This document shows, one piece after another, positions 51,586 through 60,652 of a stretch of DNA of 64,000 bases; positions within the stretch are counted from its first letter, which is position 1, and each line of letters begins with the position of its first letter. Both the position numbers and the translations under genes were made by a program. The DNA lies in contig JACKLL010000002.1 in the NCBI GenBank assembly GCA_024235935.1, forward strand, positions 248,001 to 312,000, read 5' to 3'. The DNA comes from Rhodoferax sp. (GTDB lineage: Bacteria > Pseudomonadota > Gammaproteobacteria > Burkholderiales > Burkholderiaceae_C). The notes below the pieces were generated by a model. That model was given only the letters and a program-made list of their open reading frames with translations, had not been told where the DNA came from and did no database searches.

Positions 51586-53826
51586 ATGAAGCGCCAGGGC
51601 AGCCTGTTTGGCCGCATCTTCCTGTACCGGCGGGGTCGGGTGGCGGCAGCGCTGGTGCTGCTGCTGTTTGCGCTGCTGATGGCGGCGACAGCCTTGCGCG
51701 ACCATGACGCGCCAGCGCCGCAGACGCCGGCCCAACGGCTGTTCGCCTGGGTGGCCGCGCCGCTGGGCGGCGTTCAGGAAGCGCTGTTCGATGGCTACCA
51801 GCGGCTCCTGCCTCGCAAGCGCCAGGCCCAGGCGGTGGCGATCGTCGCCATCGACGAGAACAGCCTCAAGGCCCTGGGCCAATGGCCATGGCCGCGCAGC
51901 CAGCTGGCGGCGCTGATCGATGCGATTGCCCGCTACGACCCGGTCGCCATCGGGCTGGACATCTACATGCCCGAGGCCGATCAGACATCGCCCGAGCAGG
52001 TGGCCCGGCGTCTGGGGCCGGACCAGGCTGCGTTGGCCGACGCGCTGCGGCAACAGGCGCCGAACGACGTCCGGCTGGCCCGCTCGCTGCGCGACGCGCC
52101 CACCGTGCTCGGTGCGGCTGGTTTCGAGTTCGCCACCGACAACACCCGCGATGGCCTGCGAACGGTACCGATGCGGGTTCAGGGGGGTGATGCGCTTGCC
52201 GCCCTGCACCGGTTCCCCTACGTTCTGACCAGTCTGCCCGAGTTGCAGGTGGCCGCCCACGGCCAGGGGCTGTTGTCGGTGCGGGTGGATGCGGTGGTGC
52301 GCAGAATCTCGCTGGCTGCCGCCGTCGGTATTGCGCCAACGCCTTCGCTGGCGATGGAGATGCTGCGCGTCGCGTCGGGCAGCGACGCCATCGATGTCCA
52401 TGTCGATGCGCACGGCATTCGCAGCTTCAAAGTGGCCGAACTCACGGTGCCCACGCAGTCCGGTGGCGACGTCTGGCTGCATTTCGCGCATGCCGACGAT
52501 GCGGCGGAGTTCCGCAACATCTCTGCGGTGGAGCTGCTCAATGGCAAGGTGTCCGGCGACGCCTTGCAGCACAAGCTGGTGCTGGTCGGCCTGACCGGCT
52601 CGGGCTTGAACGACCGCCGCGTCACGCCGCTGGACGAGAGCGTGCCGGGCATCGAGATCCAGGCGCAATTGCTGGAGAGTCTGCTCGATGGTCGGATGTT
52701 GCTGCGGCCTTGGTGGATGCCGCATGCCGAAGTGGCGTTGCTGCTGCTGCTGGGGCTGGCGATGATCGTCTGGATCCCCGACGCGCTGGCGCGGCACGAT
52801 GCGCAAGGGGTGCGCAAGCCGCGCCGGGTCGGAATCTGGGTGTCGCTGGTCATTGTTCTGGCACTGGGCGGCGGGCTGTTGCTGTTCCAGCGCGTGGGCT
52901 GGTTGTTCGATGGCGGCGGCATGTCCTTGGCATTCGCGGCCGTGCTGGCCAGTCTGGTGTCGAGTTCGACGCTGGAGGTGGAGCGCGACAACCAGCGGCT
53001 GGCGATGGCCGAATACCAGCTGCGCGAGAATGCCGCCCGGCTGGCGGGCGAAATGGAGGCGGCACGTCGCATCCAGCTCGGATCACTGCCCGATGCCCGC
53101 ACCGCGTTTGCGGGCGAGCAGCGCTTTGTCGTCGATGCCCTGATCGAGCCGGCGCGCGAGGTGGGCGGCGACCTGTACGACTTCTTCATGGTGGACGCGC
53201 AGCGGCTGTGTTTCCTGATCGGCGACGTGTCGGGCAAGGGCGTTCCGGCCAGCATGTTCATGGCAGTCGCCAAGACCTTGTCGCGCAGCTTTGCGACGCG
53301 GCTCGCGGGGGGGCCATCGGTCGTTGTCTCGGCGGCCAACCGGGACCTGTCGCGCGGCAATGTCGAGACCCTGTTCGTCACCATGCTGCTGGGTGTGCTG
53401 GATGTCGAGACGGGTGCACTCGAGCTGGTCAATGCCGGGCACGATGCGCCCTGGCTGCTGCGCCGGGACGAAGCAGCCCGCCAACTGATCGCCGACGCCC
53501 AGGCCGGCGGGCCGCCATTGTGCGTGCTGGAAGACTTTGCCTACTCGGTGCAGCACCTGCAACTGCTGCCGGGCGACAGCCTGGTCATGGTGACCGATGG
53601 GATCACCGAGGCGGCCAATCCGGACGCTGAACTCTATGGCAATGCCCGCTTGCAGGCCGCGCTGTCCTCCGCCGCCAGCCTTTCACCGGTGCACGGCCTG
53701 CTGCAGCATCTGCGCCAGGACGTGGCGTCATTCGTCGACGGCGCAGAAGCATCGGATGATCTGGCCGTGCTGGTGCTGCGCTGGAACGGTCCGACGGCCG
53801 GCGCCGACCCTGTGCCCGGTGCCTGA
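51586..53826 (+). CDS. CHASE2-domain SpoIIE/PP2C protein phosphatase
   Basis: A 746-residue membrane receptor phosphatase. TM1 (about 19-37), a large extracytoplasmic CHASE2 domain (about 40-370; VAIVAIDENSLKALGQWPWPR), two or three helices (about 380-460), a short coiled coil (about 465-500) and a C-terminal SpoIIE/PP2C domain with VGGDLYDFF (526-534), GDVSGKG (546-552), MVTDGITEA (about 667-675) and DDLAVLVL (about 723-730). It should dephosphorylate the STAS protein. No cyclase domain is present. Confidence 0.92.
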   Translation: MKRQGSLFGRIFLYRRGRVAAALVLLLFALLMAATALRDHDAPAPQTPAQRLFAWVAAPLGGVQEALFDGYQRLLPRKRQAQAVAIVAIDENSLKALGQWPWPRSQLAALIDAIARYDPVAIGLDIYMPEADQTSPEQVARRLGPDQAALADALRQQAPNDVRLARSLRDAPTVLGAAGFEFATDNTRDGLRTVPMRVQGGDALAALHRFPYVLTSLPELQVAAHGQGLLSVRVDAVVRRISLAAAVGIAPTPSLAMEMLRVASGSDAIDVHVDAHGIRSFKVAELTVPTQSGGDVWLHFAHADDAAEFRNISAVELLNGKVSGDALQHKLVLVGLTGSGLNDRRVTPLDESVPGIEIQAQLLESLLDGRMLLRPWWMPHAEVALLLLLGLAMIVWIPDALARHDAQGVRKPRRVGIWVSLVIVLALGGGLLLFQRVGWLFDGGGMSLAFAAVLASLVSSSTLEVERDNQRLAMAEYQLRENAARLAGEMEAARRIQLGSLPDARTAFAGEQRFVVDALIEPAREVGGDLYDFFMVDAQRLCFLIGDVSGKGVPASMFMAVAKTLSRSFATRLAGGPSVVVSAANRDLSRGNVETLFVTMLLGVLDVETGALELVNAGHDAPWLLRRDEAARQLIADAQAGGPPLCVLEDFAYSVQHLQLLPGDSLVMVTDGITEAANPDAELYGNARLQAALSSAASLSPVHGLLQHLRQDVASFVDGAEASDDLAVLVLRWNGPTAGADPVPGA

Positions 53827-53849
53827 GCCCCGCACAGAGGAGGGGATTG

Positions 53850-54443
53850 TCAGCGGACCGTGATTTCGACGCGCCGGTTCTCGGCCTGTGCGACGCCGTC
53901 GGCCGTCGCAATCGCGGGCTGTCGCTCGCCGCGGCCCGCAACTGAAATCAGCGAAGCGGCAATACCCGCCTGCACCAGCTTGTCGCGCACCGTCTCCGCG
54001 CGCCGGACCGACAGCCGGTCGTTGTCGGCGTCCGATCCGACCCGGTCGGTATGGCCGATGACGATGACTTCGGGTGCCGGGTAACGGGCAATGGCGGCCA
54101 GCAACTGGTCCAGTACGGTCTTGAATTCGGGCACCAGGTCCACGGCCGAGCCGGACTCGAATGTCAGTGTGTACGTTACCGGCGCAGCGGGACGGGCTGC
54201 CAGAACCTGTGCATAACGGCGCTGGATCTCGTCGGCATTCTCGGTACGCGCAACGAAAACGCCGCGGTTGGTGGCATTGGCACTGGCATAGGGTGCATCC
54301 AGCGTCTGGCGGGCGGCCTGCGTCTGCAACTCGACCCGGCCGGCCTTGCCGTCAGCATCGGGCAACAGCACCACCGTGCTGGTGGGCTGCGCAGTCATGC
54401 CCAGGTAGAGCAGGCCGGCCAGGCCGATGGCGAAAATGAACAT
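53850..54443 (-). CDS. OmpA-like peptidoglycan-binding protein
   Basis: A 197-residue envelope protein with an N-terminal membrane segment (about 2-20) and a C-terminal OmpA domain (EVIVIGHTDRVGSDADNDRLSVRRA, then GERQPA and ENRRVEI), which binds diaminopimelic acid in peptidoglycan. It begins 10 bases after the FecR-domain gene stop and is cotranscribed with it. The pair is convergent with the phosphatase gene and divergent from the RsbW-like gene. Confidence 0.88.
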   Translation of the reverse strand: MFIFAIGLAGLLYLGMTAQPTSTVVLLPDADGKAGRVELQTQAARQTLDAPYASANATNRGVFVARTENADEIQRRYAQVLAARPAAPVTYTLTFESGSAVDLVPEFKTVLDQLLAAIARYPAPEVIVIGHTDRVGSDADNDRLSVRRAETVRDKLVQAGIAASLISVAGRGERQPAIATADGVAQAENRRVEITVR

Positions 54444-54453
54444 GCTGCAGAAC

Positions 54454-54897
54454 CTAGGGTCCGGCGTCGATGACGAAACTGGTGCCGCGCACGCCCAGCG
54501 TCATGCCGGGCGCCGAGAACCGGACCGCCTCGGGCGTGGCCTTGGCGATCTTGCCGGAGATCACCGACAGGGTACCGCGCTTGACGGTGGCGTCTATGGT
54601 GCCCGCATGGGTGGTGCTGTCGAAGGAAAACTTGTTCAGGTCGACCGTCGAGTTCGGTCCTGCCGACAGCAGCGTGTTGTCGTGCAAGGTGATGCCCACC
54701 GCGCCATCGGAGCCGGTGGTGACACGATCGCTGGAGAAAATGCGGGTGCCGACGCTGGCCGGCAGTTTCTGCTGGTCGCGCTCCACCGTGACTGCCCCTT
54801 TGCTGATCTTGACGACCCCGGCTTCGTTACCGGCCAGGGCATGCAGACCGGCAAGTGACAGTGCTGTTGCCAATGTGATGGATTTGAAGATGTCCAA
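54454..54897 (-). CDS. FecR-domain periplasmic protein
   Basis: A 147-residue exported protein with a signal peptide ending at ALAG (about residue 22) and a FecR domain (VKISKGAVTVERD, then VRFSAPGMTLGVRGTSFVI). The start is a TTG at 54897 preceded by a strong GGAGG 8 bases upstream. Only 37 bp separate it from the divergent RsbW-like gene, so both promoters must lie in or beside that gap. FecR/OmpA pairs are often linked to CHASE2 receptors in proteobacteria (recollection). Confidence 0.85.
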   Translation of the reverse strand: MDIFKSITLATALSLAGLHALAGNEAGVVKISKGAVTVERDQQKLPASVGTRIFSSDRVTTGSDGAVGITLHDNTLLSAGPNSTVDLNKFSFDSTTHAGTIDATVKRGTLSVISGKIAKATPEAVRFSAPGMTLGVRGTSFVIDAGP

Positions 54898-54934
54898 TTG
54901 ATCTGCCTCCGATAGACTGTTCTAATTCGACCAG

Positions 54935-55366
54935 ATGGGTGCCGACTCACTATACCGCTTTCCCGCACGCATGGAATCCCTGGTTTCCATGGTGGAACAT
55001 CTGCAGTCGGTCGCAACCGTGCCCGATACCGCCACGGTGCTGCGGGCGGAAACCGCGCTCGAGGAACTACTCAGCAACTCCATCGTGCACGGCGGCGGGT
55101 TGCTGCTCCCGCAAGCCTGGGTATGGATGTCGGCGACCGCTCGCGTGGATGGCGTGCTGCTGCGCTACGAGGATCCGTTTGCGCCCTTCGACCCCATGGC
55201 CAAGATCGACGAGGCCTTGCGCCGCACGGCGAGCCCGATGGAGCAGCAGCCGGTCGGTGGACTGGGGCTGCTGATGGTGTTCCGCATGGCCGACGAGTTC
55301 CGCTACCTGCGCGATGGCGAGCGCAACCGGATCGACCTGCTGTTCGCGTCGCGGCCGTCGCGCTGA
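54935..55366 (+). CDS. RsbW-like HATPase (anti-sigma factor kinase type)
   Basis: A 143-residue GHKL ATPase lacking a HisKA domain. N-box ALEELLSNSIVHGG and G-box VGGLGLLMVFRMADE match the RsbW/SpoIIAB family. Start at 54935; 54971 is also possible. It is divergent from the FecR gene and is the natural kinase for the STAS protein 4 kb upstream. No sigma factor gene is adjacent. Confidence 0.85.
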   Translation: MGADSLYRFPARMESLVSMVEHLQSVATVPDTATVLRAETALEELLSNSIVHGGGLLLPQAWVWMSATARVDGVLLRYEDPFAPFDPMAKIDEALRRTASPMEQQPVGGLGLLMVFRMADEFRYLRDGERNRIDLLFASRPSR

Positions 55367-55391
55367 CGGCCGCCAGCCGCACGAATGGCGA

Positions 55392-56369
55392 TCAGTCGAC
55401 CTTGGCGCCGGAGGCCTTGACCACCGGCCCGTACTTGGCGCGCTCGGCGTTCATCAGTGCGCCGAACTCCTCGGGAGTCGTCGGAACCGGTTCGGCCATC
55501 AGCGTGGCGAAGCGGCTCCTGGCTTCCGGCGAGTTCAGTGCGGCGACAAAAGCCTGGTTGAGCCTGGCGACCACGTCCTTGGGCGTGGCTGCAGGGACTA
55601 CCAGTCCCCACCAGGTGTCGACCTGGAAGCCCTTGAGCGTTTCCGCCACGGTCGGGACATCCGGCAAGACCTGGCTGCGCTGTGCGGTGGTGACCGCCAG
55701 GGCCTTGAGCTTGCCCGACTTGATGTTGGCCGACGCCGTGGCCAGGTTGTCGAAGTTGAAGTCGACCTGGCCCGACAGCAGGGCCAGCTGGGCCGGATTG
55801 CCGCCGTTGTAGGGAATATGCACCGCGAAGATGCCGGCCTGCGACTTGAACATTTCGCCGGCCAGGTGGCCGCCACTGCCGTTGCCGCCGGAGCCGTAGT
55901 TGAGCTTGCCCGGGTTGGCCTTGGCGTACTTGATCAGGTCGGCGACGCTGTGGATGCCCAGGCGGTTGGCGGTATCGGCGTTGAGCACCAGCACGTTGGG
56001 CACGCGCACCATCTGCGTCACGGGTGCGAAATCGGTGGCCGCATTGAACGGCATCTTGCTGTACAGCCAGGGGTTGATGGCATGGGTTGCCACTGCGGCG
56101 ATGCCGATGGTGTTGCCGTCCGGTGCCGCCTTGGCGACCGCGTCGACACCGATGTTGCCCCCACCACCGGGCTTGTTCTCGATGATGACCGTGCCCAGGC
56201 TGTCCTTGACGCGTTCGGCCAGGATGCGCGCCGTCACGTCGATCGGGCCGCCGGGGCCATAGGGCACGACGATGCGGATGGTCCTGGATTGCGCCTGCGC
56301 AGCGCCCATGGGCACGATGAACAGGCTCGCAGCGATGGCCGTGATGGATGCCAATGCGGATAGTCTCAT
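55392..56369 (-). CDS. Bug/TctC family binding protein
   Basis: A 325-residue Bug protein: signal peptide ending about residue 26 (GAAQAQS), RIVVPYGPGGPIDVTARILAE, VIIENKPGGGGNIGVDAVAKAAPDG and GLVVPAATPKDV, all family hallmarks. It is monocistronic, convergent with the RsbW-like gene. The ligand is unknown; carboxylates and aromatic acids are typical. Confidence 0.93.
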   Translation of the reverse strand: MRLSALASITAIAASLFIVPMGAAQAQSRTIRIVVPYGPGGPIDVTARILAERVKDSLGTVIIENKPGGGGNIGVDAVAKAAPDGNTIGIAAVATHAINPWLYSKMPFNAATDFAPVTQMVRVPNVLVLNADTANRLGIHSVADLIKYAKANPGKLNYGSGGNGSGGHLAGEMFKSQAGIFAVHIPYNGGNPAQLALLSGQVDFNFDNLATASANIKSGKLKALAVTTAQRSQVLPDVPTVAETLKGFQVDTWWGLVVPAATPKDVVARLNQAFVAALNSPEARSRFATLMAEPVPTTPEEFGALMNAERAKYGPVVKASGAKVD

Positions 56370-56471
56370 GGGATGTGTCTACTCTGCTTTTGAGGCCTGG
56401 CCAATGTCTCCGGCCAGGCCTGTGAAGTGTCCTGGCGGGCGCCAGGGGCGTGGGTCACCACGGCAAGCGCA

Positions 56472-57500
56472 TCAGCTCTGGGCCTTGTCCGCTTCCGTGA
56501 TGAATGAATCTGCGTAGAACTCTTCTTCCGGCAGGCCGGCGAGCTCGCTGTATTCGAGGCGGGCCGAGTCGACGACGATCGGCGCGCCGCAGGCATAGAC
56601 CTGGTAGCCGGAGAGATCGGGCAGGTCCTCGAGCACGGCCTTGTGCACGAAGCCGGTGCGACCGGTCCAGGCGTCTTCGGCCGTGGCGTTGGAGATCACC
56701 GGCACATAGCGCAGGTTGGGCATTTCGGTGAGCTTTTCCCGCACCCAGGCATCCAGGTACAGGTCTTCGGGCCGGCGTCCGCCCCAGTACAGCGTGGCGG
56801 GGCGGGTGACGCCCTTGAGCTGCATGTGCTCGATCAGGGCCTTGATCGGCGCGAAGCCGGTACCCGAGGCCAGCAGCACCATCGGCTTGTCGGAGTTCTC
56901 GCGCAGGTAGAAGCTGCCGAACGGGCCTTCGATGCGCTGGATCTCCTTTTCCTTCATCGTGCCGAACACATGGTCGGTGAACTTGCCGCCGGGCATGTGG
57001 CGGATGTGCAGCTCGACGGCAGGGCCGTTGTGGCTGCTGTTGGCCATCGAGTAGCTGCGGCGCGAGCCGTCCCGCAGAATGAACTCGACATACTGGCCGG
57101 CGTGGTAGACGAACGGGTCGTTGGCCGGCAGTTGCAGGCGCACCAGCATCACGTCGTGCGACAGCCGCTCCAGGGCGCTGACACGCGCCGGCATCTTGCG
57201 GATCGGGAAGGCACCGGCTTCGGTCACCTGGCGCGACTCGAGCACGACATCGCTTTGCGGCACGCCGCAACAGGTCAGCACGAGGCCGCTGGCTTCCTCT
57301 TCGTCGCTCAAGGCCTTGCTCTGGTGCGGTCCGTGGACCACGCTGCCTTCGATCTTCCTGCACTTGCAGGAGCCACAGGCACCGTCCTTGCAGCCGTAGG
57401 GCAGGCCGATGCCCTGGCGGATACCCGCGGCCAGCATGGCTTCGCCCGGGTTGACGGTGAAAGTACGCCCACTGGGCAAGATCGAAATCTGAAAGGTCAT
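56472..57500 (-). CDS. Iron-sulfur flavoprotein reductase (BenC/AscD type)
   Basis: A 342-residue electron-transfer reductase with an N-terminal plant-type ferredoxin (CKDGACGSCKC, about residues 37-47), an FAD-binding domain (GRSYSMAN-like RRSYSMANSS) and an NAD(P) domain (GTGFAPIKALIEH; CGAPIVVDSAR). This order is that of BenC/XylA and CDP-6-deoxyglucoseen reductase. It could reduce the stand-alone ferredoxin of the Rieske system, but that is speculation. It is divergent from an epimerase gene with a 46-bp gap. Confidence 0.9.
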   Translation of the reverse strand: MTFQISILPSGRTFTVNPGEAMLAAGIRQGIGLPYGCKDGACGSCKCRKIEGSVVHGPHQSKALSDEEEASGLVLTCCGVPQSDVVLESRQVTEAGAFPIRKMPARVSALERLSHDVMLVRLQLPANDPFVYHAGQYVEFILRDGSRRSYSMANSSHNGPAVELHIRHMPGGKFTDHVFGTMKEKEIQRIEGPFGSFYLRENSDKPMVLLASGTGFAPIKALIEHMQLKGVTRPATLYWGGRRPEDLYLDAWVREKLTEMPNLRYVPVISNATAEDAWTGRTGFVHKAVLEDLPDLSGYQVYACGAPIVVDSARLEYSELAGLPEEEFYADSFITEADKAQS

Positions 57501-57546
57501 CGGTTCGTTATCCTTGGCGATTCTCAAACTGCAATACCCCTCGATT

Positions 57547-58464
57547 TTGCCTTCAAATCAGAACCCGCTCGGAGCGCTGCCTGCACGCTTTCGCCGCCAA
57601 CGCGTGCTCATCGTCGGTTGCGGGGATGTCGGCATGCGTGTGGTGCGCCAGATGAGCCCCCGCGTGCAGGTCACGGCGATCACGTCCACCGGCACGCGGA
57701 CACAGGCACTGCACGCCCTGGGCGTGCGGGTGCTGCGCGGCGACCTGGACCAGCCGCACAGCCTGCGCCGCATCGCCGGGCTGGCCCATCACGTCATCGA
57801 TCTGGCGCCACCAGCGCCCGAGGGCTGGACCGATACCCGTACCCGCGCGCTGGTCACGGCGCTGCGACGGCGGGCACCGCCGCAGTCCCTCGTGTATGGC
57901 TCGACCAGCGGTGTCTACGGCAACTGTGACGGTGCGCTGGTCGACGAGACCCGGGCGCTGCAGCCGGATACGGCCCGCGCGCGTCGTCGCGCCGATGCAG
58001 AAGGCAGCATCCGGTTCCTGGGGCGCAGTGCCGGCGTGGCGGTGAGCATCCTGCGTATCCCCGGCATCTATGCGCCGGACCGCGAAGGCGGCACGCCGCG
58101 CAAGCGCCTGCTGGCCGCAACGCCGGTGCTGCGCGCCGACGACGACGTGTACACCAACCACATCCATGCCGACGACCTGGCCCGCGCCTGCGTGGCGGCG
58201 CTGTGGCGCGCACGGCCGCAGCGCATCTACAACGTCAACGACGACACCTGCCTGAAGATGGGGGACTACTTCGACCTGGCGGCCGACCTGTACGGTCTGC
58301 CGCGCCCGCCGCGGCTGGCGCGGGCGGCGGCCGCCGCAGAGCTGCCACTGGGCATGCTCAGTTTCATGGGTGAATCGCGGCGCTTGGACAACCAGCGGCT
58401 CAAGCGCGAACTCAGGCTGGTGCTGCGCTATCCGACAGTCGAACAGGGGCTGCGCTTGCCATGA
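57547..58464 (+). CDS. NAD-dependent epimerase/dehydratase (extended SDR, YeeZ-like)
   Basis: A ~305-residue Rossmann-fold protein: VLIVGCGDVGMRVV (nucleotide-binding loop) and VYGSTSGVYGN (catalytic Y region), with an atypical lack of the YxxxK spacing. The start is uncertain: TTG 57547 is taken, but TTG 57514 or GTG 57604 are possible. Function unknown; YeeZ-like proteins are NAD-dependent oxidoreductases of unclear substrate. Convergent with the S1C protease-like gene. Confidence 0.78.
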   Translation: MPSNQNPLGALPARFRRQRVLIVGCGDVGMRVVRQMSPRVQVTAITSTGTRTQALHALGVRVLRGDLDQPHSLRRIAGLAHHVIDLAPPAPEGWTDTRTRALVTALRRRAPPQSLVYGSTSGVYGNCDGALVDETRALQPDTARARRRADAEGSIRFLGRSAGVAVSILRIPGIYAPDREGGTPRKRLLAATPVLRADDDVYTNHIHADDLARACVAALWRARPQRIYNVNDDTCLKMGDYFDLAADLYGLPRPPRLARAAAAAELPLGMLSFMGESRRLDNQRLKRELRLVLRYPTVEQGLRLP

Positions 58465-58469
58465 CGCCA

Positions 58470-58487
58470 GCGGCCGATGGCGGCCGC
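58470..58487. terminator. Small convergent hairpin
   Basis: GCGGCC (58470-58475) pairs with GGCCGC (58482-58487) across a 6-base loop in the 42-bp convergent gap after the epimerase gene. No T-run; a weak terminator at best. Confidence 0.35.
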
Positions 58488-58506
58488 GGCGCACGCGTCA
58501 CAGGCA

Positions 58507-59562
58507 TCAGATGCCGGCGGGTTTGCGCAGGCTGCGCAGGCGATCGACCGCGCGCAGCCGGATGGCGCGGATGTCGGCACCTTGCAATACGGTCAGTGTG
58601 ATTTCGGCCTCCGCCTCGGTGCGGTCCCACAGCTTCTTGTAAAGGCTCTCGAGCGAATCGACCTTGGCACCATCCACCGCCAGCACCAGGTCGCCAGGCT
58701 GCAGGCCGGCCTGCTGTGCGGGGCTGTTCTTGCTGACGCGCACGATCTGCACCCGGCCGGACTGCTCGGTCGAGGAGATGCCAAGCCAGGGTCGGTGGCT
58801 GCGAACCGTGGTGCCGGTGCTGCGCATCTCGTCGAGGATGGGCTTGAGCAGATCCACCGGCACGAACATGTTGCCGGGCAGCTTGCGCGCGTTGCCCATG
58901 GCATCGCCGACCAGCAGGCTGCCGATGCCGAGCAGCTCGCCCCGGCGGTTGAACAGCGGGGCGCCCGAATGGTTGGCGATCGGCGGGCTGGTGAAGGCAG
59001 CGGCGTCGATGTGGTACTCCCAGTAGCCTGAAAACGGCCGCTTGTCGATCAGCTGCACCATGTTCAGTTCGCCGTCCGTGCCGTCGCCCTGGATGCCCGA
59101 AACGGCCATCAGCGGCTCGCCCGTGGCCTGGTCGGCCAGGCTGCCCAGGGTCACCGGTTCGATGCCCTGCAGCGGCAACACGGCGCGGACCAGGCCGAAG
59201 CCGGTCGCCTGGTCGTAGGCCACGGCCTGGGCCGGCAGCGTCTTGTTGTCGTGGGTGATGATCTGGATGTCCTGTGCCTCGAGCATCAGGTAGCCGATGG
59301 TCAGGATCAGCCCGCTCTTGTCGATCACCACGCCCGACCCGCTGCGTGTGCGTCCCAGCGTCTCGGCCGACGATGCGTCGTCGGCCACCGCGACACGCAG
59401 CCCGACAACGGCCGCGTTCGCCCGGTTCAGCTGATCGATCTGACGCTGGAGCGTGGGAGATTCGGCTGGCGTCGCGGCGACCGCCGACGCAAGGCCGAGT
59501 GCCAGGGCCATGCTGGCTGCCAGGCCAGGTACAAACCGCAGAAAACGGAACAGATGGCGCAT
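58507..59562 (-). CDS. S1C (DegP-like) protease homologue with a degenerate catalytic triad
   Basis: A 351-residue exported protein with a signal peptide (cleavage near residue 30), a trypsin-like domain and a PDZ domain (about 255-345). The serine is kept (S199 in NHSGAP), but the histidine position reads TIGYLMLEA (Y91) and the aspartate position YDQATGFG (G121). Thus two of three catalytic residues are missing and it is probably not a protease. The same TIGYL-type motif occurs in relatives I remember, so it may be a family of scaffold or chaperone proteins. Confidence 0.85.
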   Translation of the reverse strand: MRHLFRFLRFVPGLAASMALALGLASAVAATPAESPTLQRQIDQLNRANAAVVGLRVAVADDASSAETLGRTRSGSGVVIDKSGLILTIGYLMLEAQDIQIITHDNKTLPAQAVAYDQATGFGLVRAVLPLQGIEPVTLGSLADQATGEPLMAVSGIQGDGTDGELNMVQLIDKRPFSGYWEYHIDAAAFTSPPIANHSGAPLFNRRGELLGIGSLLVGDAMGNARKLPGNMFVPVDLLKPILDEMRSTGTTVRSHRPWLGISSTEQSGRVQIVRVSKNSPAQQAGLQPGDLVLAVDGAKVDSLESLYKKLWDRTEAEAEITLTVLQGADIRAIRLRAVDRLRSLRKPAGI

Positions 59563-59612
59563 GGTGAACCCCCAGGACGTGGATCAACGACCGACGGAAG
59601 AATGCGCCTGTT

Positions 59613-60362
59613 TCAATACCGTGGCAAGTCCGGTGGGTATGCGCCGGTGACATGGCGCGCGATGGCGGGCAGTTCGTCGAACAACAGGTCCGGCAGGGCC
59701 GCGGCGATCGGCTCGCCGGCGTTGTAGCCATAGGTGACGGCCCAGGCCGCAACGCCGGAATTGCGCGCTGCCTGGACATCGACGCGGGAGTCGCCGACAT
59801 GGGCCATCTGCGCGGCCCGGCAGCTGAACGCGTGGCGCACATGGTCGATCACGTCGGGATGGGGCTTCTTGTGGGCCAGCGTGTCGCCGCCGACCAGCAA
59901 CTCGAAGAAGCCGTCGAGCGCCGTTGCACGCAGCACCTGCTCGGCAAACGCCCGTTCCTTGTTGGTGACGCAGGCCAGCCGCAGGCCGGCCTGGCGCAGC
60001 GCCTGAAGCGTCCTGGCGCAGCCCGGATAGGGTTGTGCCAGCGTCCCGGCGACCTGCGCGTAGTGGTGTTCGAAGCGCTGCAGCAGATGCGCCATGGCGC
60101 TGTCCGTCGCTGCGGCAAGGTCGACCGTCGATGCGCTGTCACCGGCGTGTGCTGCCGACGCGCCGTCGCCGGCGCGTGCCGCATCTGCCAGCAGGCTGTG
60201 CATCAGCACCCGCGCACCGCCACCGATGCGCCGTGTGACCTGCGCCAGGGAAACCGGTGGCAAGCCCGCGTCGGCCAGTGTCTGGTTGGCCGCATAGGCG
60301 ATTTCGCCGGCGGTGTCGACCAGCGTGCCGTCAAGATCGAAACTCAGCAGCGTATATGCCAT
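59613..60362 (-). CDS. gph: Phosphoglycolate phosphatase
   Basis: A 249-residue HAD hydrolase: motif I LSFDLDGTLVDT (catalytic D at about residue 9), a helical cap, LACVTNKERAFA (motif II T) and VGDSRVDVQAARNSG (motif IV). It dephosphorylates 2-phosphoglycolate arising from DNA repair. The insert ASAAHAGDSASTVD in the cap is unusual. Start 60362 (MAYTLLSF) is well supported; upstream codons run through unrelated sequence. The tRNA-Leu gene lies 160 bp upstream. Confidence 0.88.
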   Translation of the reverse strand: MAYTLLSFDLDGTLVDTAGEIAYAANQTLADAGLPPVSLAQVTRRIGGGARVLMHSLLADAARAGDGASAAHAGDSASTVDLAAATDSAMAHLLQRFEHHYAQVAGTLAQPYPGCARTLQALRQAGLRLACVTNKERAFAEQVLRATALDGFFELLVGGDTLAHKKPHPDVIDHVRHAFSCRAAQMAHVGDSRVDVQAARNSGVAAWAVTYGYNAGEPIAAALPDLLFDELPAIARHVTGAYPPDLPRY

Positions 60363-60522
60363 GACCGTTGTGTTGGGTGCCGGCTGGGCGCGCATGCCCC
60401 GAACCGCGTACGCGCAGCGCAGGGAGGAATCGCGTGGGAGATGCCGTGCAAGGCTTGGCAGAAAGCGCGGGACGGCGTGTCTGTGTGCCCCACCACGCTG
60501 TGTGTGCATCCCACTCAAGAGA

Positions 60523-60609
60523 TGGTGCCGGAGGCCGGAATCGAACCGGCACGGGTTTTACCCCGCGGGATTTTGAGTCCCGTGCGTCTACCAATTTCAC
60601 CACTCCGGC
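60523..60609 (-). tRNA. tRNA-Leu (anticodon CAA)
   Basis: An 87-nt gene on the minus strand with GCCGGAG acceptor, TGGTGAAATTGGTAGACGC D-arm, anticodon stem CGGGA/TCCCG with loop CTCAAAA (anticodon CAA), a long variable arm typical of leucine tRNA, the TTCGATTC T-loop and the CCTCCGGC acceptor mate; the 3' CCA is encoded. It reads UUG. Confidence 0.97.
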
Positions 60610-60652
60610 ATTGGAGTCTGAACAAGGGCGAAATTATGGCACAGTGCAGGGC

